A stretch of 21,215 nucleotides of DNA from Desulfuromonadaceae bacterium UBA6124 (lineage in GTDB: Bacteria > Desulfobacterota > Desulfuromonadia > Desulfuromonadales > Trichloromonadaceae). The notes under the pieces are model-generated. The model was not told the DNA's origin, made no database searches, and saw only the letters and a list, made by a program, of their open reading frames with translations. A program made the position numbers and the translations under genes. The number at the start of each line of letters is the position of its first letter. Within the stretch, counting starts at the first letter, position 1. Positions 13,393 through 20,305 of this stretch are shown piece after piece. Location: assembly GCA_002423365.1 (NCBI GenBank), contig DIVU01000073.1, forward strand, positions 1 through 21,215, read 5' to 3'.

Positions 13393-15234
13393 TCAGATGA
13401 TGCCGTGCAACGGCCCACCGGGGGCGCCGAGGGCGTCGACCCGCGCTTCGACGGCGGGATCCTCGAGCAGCGGCGGCGCATGGTGGGGTTTGCGGCGGGC
13501 GTCGATGACCAGCGCGCCGCGACAACCCCAGTGGCGGGCGACGGTTTCGCCGCCGATGCCGTAGATGTCGCTGGCGGGATTGGAGCGGGTGAAGGTCGTC
13601 CACAGCCAGTTGTCGAGGGTGCGCCCGGCGAATTCGCTGTCGTCGCCGATGACCACCAGGGGAAAGCGGTTGAGCGGGTCATCTTCCCCGAAATAGCGGC
13701 AGAAGGCCTCGATGGCGGCATCCTCCCGCCCCCGTTCCGAACGGCATTCCGGCCCTTGCACCACCAGCACGCCGGGCAGGGCGGTGCGGGGGGCGGTGAA
13801 ACCCTCGGGCAGGCGCAGATCACCGGGGATTTCCGTCGGCAGTTCGCGGCGTTTGTCGCCGCAGGCGGCGATCACCACCTTGGAACCTTCGTTGAAGCCG
13901 CTTCCCGAGTAGTCGAGGGTGTCGATGGTGGTGCAGGTCTGGAAATGTACGTCCCGCCGCCAGTCGACCCGCTCCAGCACATGCCGGAAGAAGGCAGGAA
14001 TGTCGTGGATGTCGAGGGCCGGGTTGTCCTCCCCGGCGCAGATGAACAGGTATTTGGCCAGCGACAGCTGGCCCTGGCCGAGGACGGCGTTGCCGAGGGT
14101 GAGCAGTTCCTGCGGGCGTTTTTCCGCCGCATAGGGAACGTAGCGCTCGCTGCCGACGGCGAGCAGCAGGGGATGGACCCCGGCGGCGTCGACGGCGTGC
14201 ACGGCGCGGATGCCCGGCAGCACCGTCGGGATCAGCGGCCCGGTCAGTTCGTGGATGAAGGCGCCGAAGGTAGTGTCTTCCTGGGGGGGACGGCCGACGC
14301 TGGTGAAGGGCCAGATCGCCCCCTCCCGGCGATAGACCCGCTCGACCCGCAAGACGGGAAAGTCGTGAGTCAGGCTGTAATAACCGAGATGGTCGCCGAA
14401 GGGGCCTTCGGGGAGGGTCTTGTGCGGGTCGATGGTGCCGGTGATGACGAAATCGGCTTCCGCCGGCATCGGCAGGCCGCCCTCCGGGGCGACCATGGCC
14501 AGGCGATGGCCGCCGAGCAGGCCGGCGAAGGCCAGCTCGGGCATCCCCTCGGGCAGCGGCATGACCGCCGCCACCGTCAGACTGGGCGGGCCGCCGACGA
14601 AAATGTTGACCTTGAGCGGTGCGCCCTGTTCGATGGCGGCGGCGTGATGGACACCGATCCCCCGGTGGATCTGATAGTGCAAGCCGATCTCCCGGTTCGG
14701 CGCGTAGTCGCCGCCGGAAATCTGCACCCGGTACATCCCCAGATTGGAAGAGCGAATACCGGGCCGCAACGGATCTTCCGAATAGACCTGGGGCAACGTG
14801 ATGAAGGCGCCGCCATCGTCGGGCCAGGATTTGAGCTGGGGGAGTTGGTCAATGCTGGTGGTATGGGCGAGAATCGGCCCAGCGGAGACTTTGCGCGGCA
14901 ACAGATGCCAGGCGCCGAGGGGAGCGCGCAGGGCATCAAGGGGATATTTCAGGGCGTGGGCCGGGTTGACCTTGAGGGCGACCAGCGCTTCGATGGTTCT
15001 GAGGGTATCGCGAAAGATGTAGCGGGTCCGCTCCAGGGTGCCGAAAAGGTTGCCGAGCATGGGAAAGGGGCAACCCTTGACGTTGGTGAAGAGCAGCGCC
15101 GGCCCGCCGGCGCGGTAGACCCGGCGCTGGATGGCGCCGATTTCGAGATTGGCGTCGACCTCGGCGTCGATGCGCCGCAGTTGACCGGTCCGTTCCAGAT
15201 CGGCGACACAGGAAGCGAGATTTCTGTAGCCCAT
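13393..15234 (-). CDS. UbiD family decarboxylase (long form)
   Basis: A 613-residue member of the UbiD family, which uses prenylated FMN (made by UbiX) to decarboxylate aromatic or unsaturated acids. Family signs include FTNVKGCPFPMLGNLFGT near the N-terminus, the central LPEGPFGDHLGYY motif, ERVYRREGAIWPFTSVGRPPQED, SEFAGRTLDNWLWTTFTRSNPASDIYG and a C-terminal HWGCRGALVIDAR. Proteobacterial UbiD of ubiquinone synthesis is about 490-500 residues. The extra length resembles the long forms of organisms that make menaquinone by the futalosine route, so a menaquinone role is likely, but an aromatic-acid degradation role cannot be excluded. The ATG at 15234 has a perfect GGAGG six bases upstream; the in-frame start at 15321 lies in a spacer with promoter-like sequence. 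No ubiX is visible in the window. Confidence 0.85.
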   Translation of the reverse strand: MGYRNLASCVADLERTGQLRRIDAEVDANLEIGAIQRRVYRAGGPALLFTNVKGCPFPMLGNLFGTLERTRYIFRDTLRTIEALVALKVNPAHALKYPLDALRAPLGAWHLLPRKVSAGPILAHTTSIDQLPQLKSWPDDGGAFITLPQVYSEDPLRPGIRSSNLGMYRVQISGGDYAPNREIGLHYQIHRGIGVHHAAAIEQGAPLKVNIFVGGPPSLTVAAVMPLPEGMPELAFAGLLGGHRLAMVAPEGGLPMPAEADFVITGTIDPHKTLPEGPFGDHLGYYSLTHDFPVLRVERVYRREGAIWPFTSVGRPPQEDTTFGAFIHELTGPLIPTVLPGIRAVHAVDAAGVHPLLLAVGSERYVPYAAEKRPQELLTLGNAVLGQGQLSLAKYLFICAGEDNPALDIHDIPAFFRHVLERVDWRRDVHFQTCTTIDTLDYSGSGFNEGSKVVIAACGDKRRELPTEIPGDLRLPEGFTAPRTALPGVLVVQGPECRSERGREDAAIEAFCRYFGEDDPLNRFPLVVIGDDSEFAGRTLDNWLWTTFTRSNPASDIYGIGGETVARHWGCRGALVIDARRKPHHAPPLLEDPAVEARVDALGAPGGPLHGII

Positions 15235-15335
15235 GACATCCTCCATCCATTTCCGCTTTTTCTTCCAAATCCGCGAAAGTATTGCACGATCGAACGAGAG
15301 CGGCAACCACAAACCGGGCATCGGAAACCGGGCGA

Positions 15336-15884
15336 CTAGGGGGATTGCCGCCGCCTGCGCTGTTCATCGCGACGCCGGTCGAGATACTCCACCTTGACCG
15401 GCACCCGCAGCCCGTCCATCATGAAGAGGAAACGGGCCTCCGCGAAGTCGGGCGGCCCAAAGCGGCGCGTGCCGAGACCATTGGAGAGGCCGAAACCTTC
15501 CCGGGGCATCCCGAAAAGATTAGCAGCCATCCGATTGTCGCCATCTTCGTCGTGCAGTACGCTGACCGCATAAGCGCCGAAAGGCAGCTGGGGAAAGGTC
15601 ACCTCGCAGCGGCCGTCGCGAATTTCCCCCTGAGCGCTCGCCAGGGCGCCCTTCTCTTCATCGGGAAAACCTTCCGCCGAAGTAAAAAGCCACACCCGCG
15701 CCACCCCCAGAGGATTGCGAAACCCCGACATTTCAACGATCAACCGCCCCTCCCCGGCCAAGGTCAGGGGAGCGCTCTCCCGTGCCGGACTACAGGCGCA
15801 GACCAGCAGCCATCCCCCCAAAAGGACGGACAGCAAGGGGCGACCGATAAATTTTCTCAAGCAAACCTCATCACTTTGCTTCAT
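15336..15884 (-). CDS. DUF2141 domain lipoprotein
   Basis: A 182-residue exported protein. A basic N-terminus and hydrophobic core (about 14-30) lead to VCAC, a plausible lipobox with the lipidated Cys at about residue 31. The rest is one DUF2141 domain: an opening strand (GRLIVEMSGFRNPLGVARVWLFTSAEGFPD), the signature PFGAYAVSVLHDEDGDNRM, then NLFGMPREGFGLSNG and RFGPPDFAEARF. DUF2141 proteins are secreted or periplasmic beta-sandwich proteins of unknown function. The ATG at 15884 follows AAGGA; a TTG 24 bases further in with GAGG upstream would give a more usual signal length. It lies about 100 bases upstream of ubiD on the same strand and is divergent from the cytochrome gene at 16001. Confidence 0.85.
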   Translation of the reverse strand: MKQSDEVCLRKFIGRPLLSVLLGGWLLVCACSPARESAPLTLAGEGRLIVEMSGFRNPLGVARVWLFTSAEGFPDEEKGALASAQGEIRDGRCEVTFPQLPFGAYAVSVLHDEDGDNRMAANLFGMPREGFGLSNGLGTRRFGPPDFAEARFLFMMDGLRVPVKVEYLDRRRDEQRRRRQSP

Positions 15885-16000
15885 GCCGGTCCTTGTGCCT
15901 TTTCGAGCCCTCTGCTAGAGTTTTTCCAGACCGCGACAGCCGATGGCCGCTTTCGGCGCCGGTGCCCCCTTTGCCCTTCCGCCATCAGGGATCTCTCGCT

Positions 16001-16222
16001 ATGAAAACCATTGTCTTGTTCCTGCTGCTGACCCTGGCCGTCTCCGCCTGCGTCGATCGCCTTCCCCCCCTCTCTCCCCGCCGCACCAACACCGAGGCCC
16101 ATCGCCAGGCAACCGACAATCCATCCTGCCGGGAATGTCATGACGTGACCGGACTGCGTCATCATCGCCCTACGGACAACTGTCTCGAATGTCACAAACT
16201 CTCATTTGGAGGGATTCAATGA
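16001..16222 (+). CDS. Small diheme c-type cytochrome lipoprotein (73 aa)
   Basis: A 73-residue precursor with a type II signal peptide (MKTIVLFLLLTLAVSAC, lipidated Cys17). The mature part has two CXXCH heme-c sites, CRECH at 43-47 and CLECH at 61-65. Further histidines at 34, 54 and 55 could serve as distal ligands, so bis-His c-type hemes are likely. It would be anchored in the outer or inner membrane facing the periplasm and act as a short electron carrier or a heme-bearing partner of another protein. It is at the low end of size for a diheme cytochrome. The ATG at 16001 has only AGGG about ten bases upstream. Its stop overlaps the start of the next lipoprotein as ATGA, so the two are translationally coupled. 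I do not recognise a named family. Confidence 0.85.
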   Translation: MKTIVLFLLLTLAVSACVDRLPPLSPRRTNTEAHRQATDNPSCRECHDVTGLRHHRPTDNCLECHKLSFGGIQ

Positions 16223-16797
16223 AACCGCTGCGTTATCTGCTCCCGTTATTGCTGGTGACCGTCCTCTCGGGCTGTGGTCTGATTTACGGTCAGGTCATGC
16301 GCTCCGCCGAAGGGGTTGGCGAAATCCAGGTCATCTCCGGCGACATCGGCAGCCTGCGTCCCGGCAGCCGGGTTCTGGTGGTCGGCCCCTTCGCCAAAAC
16401 CCGCGAAGCCTTCTACATCTGCCGGGGGGAAGACGCGGCTTACTTTGCCCAGCAGTTCAAGGAGAAAGGGATCTTCCACTCGGATCTGCATGTGCGGCCC
16501 GGCTTTGACGACCCGCAACTGGCGGTGACGGAGATCAAGGGGATGGCGCCAGAGCAGTTGACCGCGCGTCTTGGCCTCGATCAGAATCCCGATCTGATTC
16601 TCTTCGGCACCATCCTCACGCGGGAAATGTCCGTGGCACCCGGCCGAGGCGTGGTCATGACGGTCAGCTACCGGCTGGAATTCTATAATCCGGGAACCAG
16701 ACAATCAACCACACTTGAAGTGGCCACGCGGGACATCTTCGCCGACTGCATCCCCGGCATCGTCGAGGCCCTGATGGAAAAAATCGCCCGACGTTAA
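16219..16797 (+). CDS. Lipoprotein of unknown function (192 aa)
   Basis: A 192-residue lipoprotein with the signal MKPLRYLLPLLLVTVLSGC (lipobox LSGC, Cys19). The mature domain has alternating strand-like and helix-like stretches: a strand SRVLVVGPFAKT, a helix with AAYFAQQFKEKGIF, then PDLILFGTILTREMS and YRLEFYNPGTRQST, ending in a helix EALMEKIARR. This layout resembles small periplasmic proteins that report or bind at the envelope, but I cannot name the family. The ATG at 16219 has GGAGG seven bases upstream and overlaps the stop of the diheme cytochrome, so both are made together. The absence of Asp at +2 favours outer-membrane sorting. Confidence 0.8.
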   Translation: MKPLRYLLPLLLVTVLSGCGLIYGQVMRSAEGVGEIQVISGDIGSLRPGSRVLVVGPFAKTREAFYICRGEDAAYFAQQFKEKGIFHSDLHVRPGFDDPQLAVTEIKGMAPEQLTARLGLDQNPDLILFGTILTREMSVAPGRGVVMTVSYRLEFYNPGTRQSTTLEVATRDIFADCIPGIVEALMEKIARR

Positions 16798-16810
16798 TCC
16801 TCCCTCATAA

Positions 16811-16855
16811 CCGGCGAATGGAGATTGTGGGTTTTTTCTAATCGCCATTCGCCGG
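16811..16855 (+). terminator. Large inverted repeat after the lipoprotein gene
   Basis: CCGGCGAATGG (16811-16821) pairs perfectly with CCATTCGCCGG (16845-16855); inside it GATT pairs with AATC. The loop holds TTTTTT, and the sequence after the stem (ACTCTTTCC) is only weakly T-rich. It starts 13 bases after the stop, so it most likely ends or protects the cytochrome-lipoprotein mRNA. Confidence 0.6.
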
Positions 16856-16984
16856 ACTCTTTCCGCCAAAAGCCGGACCCCGGTCTTTTCACAAAACTCA
16901 TCTCGAAAAAATAATTTAAGTCAATTCGTATGCTTGCGTAAAAATACGGCAATCACTGGCACCGCGCGGCCCGAGGCGGATTGA

Positions 16985-17002
16985 TTGGCCCGATTCTGGC
17001 AA
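16985..17002 (+). promoter_or_regulatory. Sigma-54-type promoter before the structured RNA
   Basis: TTGGCCCG, four bases, TGGCA: the -24 GG (16987-16988) and -12 GC (16999-17000) are separated by exactly ten bases, and 11 of 13 positions agree with TTGGCACG-N4-TTGCA. A start about 12 bases further on (near 17012) falls just before the first helix of the predicted RNA. TTCGTAT with an opposing ATACG lies about 55 bases upstream (16925-16946) as a possible activator site. Confidence 0.55.
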
Positions 17003-17011
17003 ACCTATAAG

Positions 17012-17162
17012 GTTAAAACGAGGCACACCAGACCCACCGCATGGTCAAAGACCGGCCCGTCTGCTCTCCGGCTTCTGCCACATCCGGAGGCCTGATAATC
17101 GCGGGGAGGGGGCCAGCGATTATCCACCATCCAGGCGGTGGGTCATGGTGTGCCAGTTTTTT
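17012..17162 (+). ncRNA. Structured small RNA with intrinsic terminator
   Basis: The ends form a long closing helix: GGCACACC (17022-17029) with GGTGTGCC (17147-17154), then, after a small internal loop, ACCCACCGC (17032-17040) with GCGGTGGGT (17135-17143), then ATGGT (17041-17045) with ACCAT (17126-17130). Inside are two hairpins: CTCCGG/CCGGAG (17066-17071 and 17084-17089) and GATAATCGC/GCGATTATC (17094-17102 and 17116-17124). The second has a 13-base loop starting GGGGAGGGGG, a ribosome-binding-site-like or CsrA-like purine loop. AGTTTTTT follows the closing helix, so the RNA carries its own terminator. It matches no RNA family I recognise, is not 6S, SRP RNA, tmRNA or RNase P, and no reading frame fits it. 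The sigma-54-type promoter sits at the expected distance upstream. Confidence 0.75.
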
Positions 17163-17468
17163 CCCGCCAGCCCCATCCTTGCAACCAGAGTTGCGTCAAT
17201 TCAATTTCCCCTCTTAAACCGTTGATCTGAGCACCAACCGTCATATATCCCCTGTATAAATTGGCCATACCTCTTCTTTTAAAAAAAAACTTCAGTAATT
17301 TCAACAATATTTTCCATACAACGCGAGCCTCTCGGAGGCTAGCCAAAAGCCTTTTCGTATATTTTCCCTATACATTCGGGCCCGATTGGCAGTACAGCCA
17401 GATCTGTCAAAAAGGTTTTTTCTCAGTATTTTCGGCGGACTACAGACTAAGTATGAAAAAATTCAAAT
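17163..17468 (+). other. Gene-free AT-richer spacer between the structured RNA and the small-protein operon
   Basis: No convincing gene is seen here. The stretch is richer in A and T than its surroundings. It contains a run of nine or more A around 17281, a hairpin AGCCTC/GAGGCT (17326-17340), and TTCGTAT at 17354-17360 with ATAC nearby, the same heptamer as upstream of the first sigma-54-type promoter. It probably holds the activator-binding sites for the promoter at 17470. Confidence 0.4.
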
Positions 17469-17469
17469 C

Positions 17470-17486
17470 TTGGCACATTCCTCGCT
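17470..17486 (+). promoter_or_regulatory. Sigma-54-type promoter for the small membrane protein pair
   Basis: TTGGCACATTCCTCGCT has a perfect -24 element (TTGGCAC), a -12 GC (17484-17485) exactly ten bases after the GG (17472-17473), and TCGCT in place of TTGCA. The start of transcription would be near 17497, leaving a leader of about 38 bases with AAGGAG before the first ATG. Confidence 0.7.
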
Positions 17487-17534
17487 ACATAGTCTGGCAA
17501 CAGTTCGAAACTTTTCCGCTACAAGGAGCAATAG

Positions 17535-17756
17535 ATGAAAACCCCGGTTTCCACGGTACTTACCACCCTTATCACCCTGACTTCAACGACTGCGGCCTGG
17601 GCCGCCGATCTTCCGGAAAAATCCGGCTTTGGCCTTTTGTCCCTGATCTTCTTTGGCTTCTTCGCCATGATTATCGCCGCGCAGCTGGTTCCCGGCCTGA
17701 TTCTCTTCCTCAGCGGAACCAAAGGTCTTTTTCGCAAGCGCGTCACCCATCGTTAA
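17535..17756 (+). CDS. Small exported membrane protein, family B copy 1 (73 aa)
   Basis: A 73-residue precursor with a Sec signal peptide (cut predicted after AWA, about residue 23), a short polar stretch, one strongly hydrophobic segment (about 31-60) and a basic C-terminus (GTKGLFRKRVTHR). The membrane segment carries IFFGFFAMIIAAQLVPGLI, shared with the next gene as IFxGFxxxIxAAQLxPxx. The basic tail suggests a cytoplasmic C-terminus and a periplasmic N-terminus. The ATG at 17535 has AAGGAG nine bases upstream. It is the first gene after the sigma-54-type promoter and is followed by its paralogue after 49 bases. I recognise no family; small envelope-stress or holin-like proteins have similar layout, but there is no direct evidence for either. 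Confidence 0.8.
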   Translation: MKTPVSTVLTTLITLTSTTAAWAADLPEKSGFGLLSLIFFGFFAMIIAAQLVPGLILFLSGTKGLFRKRVTHR

Positions 17757-17805
17757 TCCGTTTGCACGAACAGCAACACCCCTCTTCTTTCGACAGGAGC
17801 ACATC

Positions 17806-18039
17806 ATGAAACTCTCGACACGCATCGCCGCCGCCACCCTGGCTCTTTCCACCCTCGCCGCTCCGGCCTTCGCCGCCTCGACCCGCAGCGACCACAGCGG
17901 TATCGTCGTCTGGATCTTCCTCGGCTTCTGCGGCCTGATCGTCGCCGCCCAACTGATCCCCGCCATCCTGGTGATGTTCGGCTTCGCCAAGGCGGTTACC
18001 GCCCCCAAACAGGAAGAAGCCAAGCAGAGCAGCCACTAA
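17806..18039 (+). CDS. Small exported membrane protein, family B copy 2 (77 aa)
   Basis: A 77-residue precursor with a clear Sec signal peptide (Ala-rich, cut predicted after AFA at about 23), a short polar stretch with Ser, Arg, Asp and His, one hydrophobic segment (about 33-62) with IFLGFCGLIVAAQLIPAIL and a hydrophilic Lys/Glu/Gln/Ser tail. It is a tandem paralogue of the preceding gene: the AAQLxP core and surrounding Gly-Phe positions are conserved, while the tails differ strongly. The ATG at 17806 has AGGAG upstream. A strong terminator follows 28 bases after the stop, so the operon consists of just these two genes. Heterodimer or co-oligomer formation in the membrane is a reasonable guess. 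Confidence 0.8.
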   Translation: MKLSTRIAAATLALSTLAAPAFAASTRSDHSGIVVWIFLGFCGLIVAAQLIPAILVMFGFAKAVTAPKQEEAKQSSH

Positions 18040-18066
18040 CAGCTTCGTCTCAACAAACGTTCAACG

Positions 18067-18098
18067 CGAAAAGGGCGGCCCCACGGCCGCCCTTTTCG
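18067..18098. terminator. Bidirectional terminator between convergent genes
   Basis: CGAAAAGGGCGGCC and GGCCGCCCTTTTCG form a perfect 14-base stem around CCAC. The A and T runs at the stem base give a U tract in both directions, so it can end the small-protein operon (plus) and the helical-repeat gene (minus). Confidence 0.9.
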
Positions 18099-18120
18099 TA
18101 TGTCCTTTCCTGAATCCCGT

Positions 18121-18876
18121 CTACCTCAATTCCTGCAAGGCCGCGTTGGCAAACTTGGCGAGCTTCTTGTTCCCCGAGGCTGCCACCTGCTCCAGGACTG
18201 GAGCATATTTACCCATCCCCGAAGCCCCCAGCGCCTTGCACAGCCAGGCCAGACTATCCACCGAGAGATTATCCGTCGCTCCGGAAGTCATCATTTCACT
18301 CAGGGCCGAAGCCGCGGCATCATACACCGCTTCCGCCACCGGGCTGTCGCGCACGATCGCCTTGGCCGCATCCCGTTTGAGTTCGGGACTTTCCGAGCCG
18401 AGCATGCCAACCAGTCGATTCTCTTCGGCGGTCAAAGCGGCGTTCCAACCTGAAGTGGCATTGAGTACACGAATGCGCTCCTGGTATTCGGCGAAGGAGT
18501 CGATACTCTGGCGCGCGTATTTTTGCAGTTTGGGATTAGGCGCACGAGTCGCGACCTCTTCCAGCAACGGTTGATGCCGGGTATCGCCCGAAGCCGCCAG
18601 TGCCTTGCACAGCCAGGCCATTTCATCGACGGCATTGGCCTCGACCGCCTCGCCGTAACCCGCCTGCAGCAGCGCCGCAACCCTGTCGTAGAGCGCTCCA
18701 TCGGTCAGCCCCGCCTGGGTGATCTGCTTGGCCGCGTCGATGCGGGCGCTGCGACTGGTCGACTCCAGGCCTTTCATCAGCGCCGCCGCCTCACCGCTGC
18801 GATCCACCTGTCCGAAAGCGACTCCGGTCAACATCAGCAGCAGCGACAGTCCCCATAAAATCCCTTGCTTTTTCAT
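18121..18876 (-). CDS. Secreted helical-repeat (HEAT-like) protein with internal duplication
   Basis: A 251-residue exported protein with a Sec signal peptide (MKKQGILWGLSLLLMLTGVAFG, cut before Gln). The mature part is entirely helical and consists of two related halves. One half runs from LMKGLESTSRSARIDAAKQI to NPKLQKYARQSI. The other runs from LVGMLGSESPELKRDAAKAI to NKKLAKFANAAL. Both carry a near-identical core, (E/S)(M/L)AWLCKAL(A/G)ASG, followed by PxLE(E/Q)VA. This looks like HEAT/ARM-type alpha-solenoid repeats used for protein binding in the periplasm. The ATG at 18876 has a perfect AAGGAGGAG; an in-frame start at 18897 has none. It begins 38 bases after gltD on the same strand and may be read from the glutamate synthase operon, though no functional tie is obvious. 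Confidence 0.75.
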   Translation of the reverse strand: MKKQGILWGLSLLLMLTGVAFGQVDRSGEAAALMKGLESTSRSARIDAAKQITQAGLTDGALYDRVAALLQAGYGEAVEANAVDEMAWLCKALAASGDTRHQPLLEEVATRAPNPKLQKYARQSIDSFAEYQERIRVLNATSGWNAALTAEENRLVGMLGSESPELKRDAAKAIVRDSPVAEAVYDAAASALSEMMTSGATDNLSVDSLAWLCKALGASGMGKYAPVLEQVAASGNKKLAKFANAALQELR

Positions 18877-18914
18877 AGACTCCTCCTTGTTTGACATAAG
18901 CCGGCCGCCAAATC

Positions 18915-20303
18915 TTATCCGCCCAGAAGTTGCCCGATGATCGCCAGCGCCGCCCGCCGGCCGTCGGCAGCGGCGGTGACCGCCAGGTGAGCTCCGCGCT
19001 GGCAGTCGCCGCCGGCGAAAACCTTGGGGTGAGAGGTGCGGCCGCCGGCTTTGTCGACTTCCAGCTGCTTGAAGCTCTTACGGATATCCGCCGCCTCGAG
19101 CCAAGGGTGTTCCTCCACATCAAACCCGAGGGCGAGGATCAGCACGTCGGCCAGGATGCAATGCTCGGAACAGGGGACCTCGGTCACTTGCCGACGCCCC
19201 CCGGCGTCGGGCTCGGCCAGGCAGGTTTCCAGCACCTCCACCCCGGTCAGCCGCCCGTCATTGTCAACGATGATCTGCTTGGGGGCGCGATGAAAGAAGA
19301 ACTCCACCCCCTCCTCGATGGCGTTGTGATACTCCTTGACACTCCCCGGCATGTTCGCCGCGTCGCGCCGGTACACGCAGGTAACCGTTTCCGCCCCCTC
19401 GCGGATCGCCGTGCGCACGCAGTCCATGGCCGTGTCGCCGCCACCGAGGACCACCACCCGTTTGCCGCGCACGTCGAAGCGCCTCTCCAGAATCCCCCCT
19501 GAGACCCGCCGCTGCACCGCGCTGAGGAATTCCATGGCGAGAAAGACGTTGCCATGGCGTTCGTGGGAGAAATGGGGGAGTTTCCCGCCGGTGGCGCCGA
19601 GGCCGAGAAAGAGCGCGTCGTAGCGATTCAGCAGCTCGTCGAAAGCGACGTCGCGGCCGACCTCGCAATTCAGGTGAAGGTTGAGTCCGGCTTCCCGGAG
19701 GATGTCGAAGCGCCGCCGCACCAGGTTTTTGTCGAGCTTGAAGTTGGGGATGCCGATAGCGAGCAGCCCGCCCGGCTCGGCCGCCCGCTCGTACAGATCG
19801 ACCCCAATCCCGGCCCGCAGCAGGAAATGGGCGCAGGCGAGCCCGGCCGGACCGGAACCGATCACCGCCACTTTTTGCGGGCGGACGGCGCCGGGAAAGG
19901 GGAGTTTCAACCCGGCGGCGAAACCGAGATCGACGATGGAGGCCTCGATGGCGCCGATGCTGATCGCCCCGTAGCCGTCATTCAGGGTGCAGGCCCCCTC
20001 ACACAAATGGGTGTGCGGGCAAATGCGGCCGAGAATCTCGGGAAAGGGCGAGGTTTCGTTGGCGAGCCAAAAGGCCTTTTCCAGATCGCGCCCGGCGATG
20101 GCGGCAAGCCACTGGGGAATGGCGTTACCGAGCGGGCAACCGATGGCGGCACAGAAGGGGTCGCCGCACTGGACGCAGCGCTCGGCTTGGAATGCTGCCT
20201 GGACAATAGAGAAGAACCGGTAAATCTCGTCGAAATTCCGCGTGCGGACGGCGGGATTTTCCTTCGCGGGTTCCTGGCGGTTCGTTGTCGTAAAATTCTG
20301 CAT
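18915..20303 (-). CDS. gltD: Glutamate synthase small subunit (NADPH-dependent)
   Basis: A 462-residue flavoprotein subunit that passes electrons from NAD(P)H through FAD to the large subunit, where glutamine and 2-oxoglutarate give two glutamates. It shows an N-terminal domain for two [4Fe-4S] clusters (CVQCGDPFCxxxGC at 43-56 and CxxxxxCEGAC at 95-105), an FAD-binding VIGSGPAGLACAHFLLRAG segment with the following GIPNFKLDK loop, an NADPH-binding VVLGGGDTAMDCVRTA segment and a C-terminal VFAGGDCQRGAHLAVTAAADGR motif that closes the FAD site. Length matches GltD. The ATG at 20303 is preceded by GAGGGGG and lies two bases after the gltB stop, so the subunits are translationally coupled. A TTG six bases upstream would also be in frame. 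Confidence 0.95.
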   Translation of the reverse strand: MQNFTTTNRQEPAKENPAVRTRNFDEIYRFFSIVQAAFQAERCVQCGDPFCAAIGCPLGNAIPQWLAAIAGRDLEKAFWLANETSPFPEILGRICPHTHLCEGACTLNDGYGAISIGAIEASIVDLGFAAGLKLPFPGAVRPQKVAVIGSGPAGLACAHFLLRAGIGVDLYERAAEPGGLLAIGIPNFKLDKNLVRRRFDILREAGLNLHLNCEVGRDVAFDELLNRYDALFLGLGATGGKLPHFSHERHGNVFLAMEFLSAVQRRVSGGILERRFDVRGKRVVVLGGGDTAMDCVRTAIREGAETVTCVYRRDAANMPGSVKEYHNAIEEGVEFFFHRAPKQIIVDNDGRLTGVEVLETCLAEPDAGGRRQVTEVPCSEHCILADVLILALGFDVEEHPWLEAADIRKSFKQLEVDKAGGRTSHPKVFAGGDCQRGAHLAVTAAADGRRAALAIIGQLLGG

Positions 20304-20305
20304 GA

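Noticed and set aside
12904..15339. Very long plus-strand open frame (811 codons) opposite doxX and ubiD
   Set aside because: It is a shadow of ubiD and doxX on the other strand in GC-rich DNA. Its composition (Gly, Asp, Gln, His and Arg rich) is typical of antisense frames, and the minus-strand proteins are clear family members.
16956..16971. CTGGCACCGCGCGGC as another sigma-54 promoter
   Set aside because: The GG-to-GC spacing is nine bases rather than ten, and no TTGC-like -12 element is present.
16998..17030. GGCAAACC followed by AAAACGAGGC, resembling the core of a second GEMM riboswitch
   Set aside because: The ACGCAAAGCC block and the 3' GGGTTACC-like part are missing, and the GGCA belongs to the -12 element of the sigma-54-type promoter. 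The downstream sequence folds differently.
17143..17346. 67-codon minus-strand frame overlapping the end of the structured RNA
   Set aside because: It runs into the terminator helix of the RNA, has low-complexity Lys/Phe content from an A-rich run and no clear ribosome-binding site.
17261..17809. 182-codon plus-strand frame before and through the first small membrane protein
   Set aside because: It overlaps the well-supported small protein in another frame, crosses the sigma-54-type promoter and has no ribosome-binding site.
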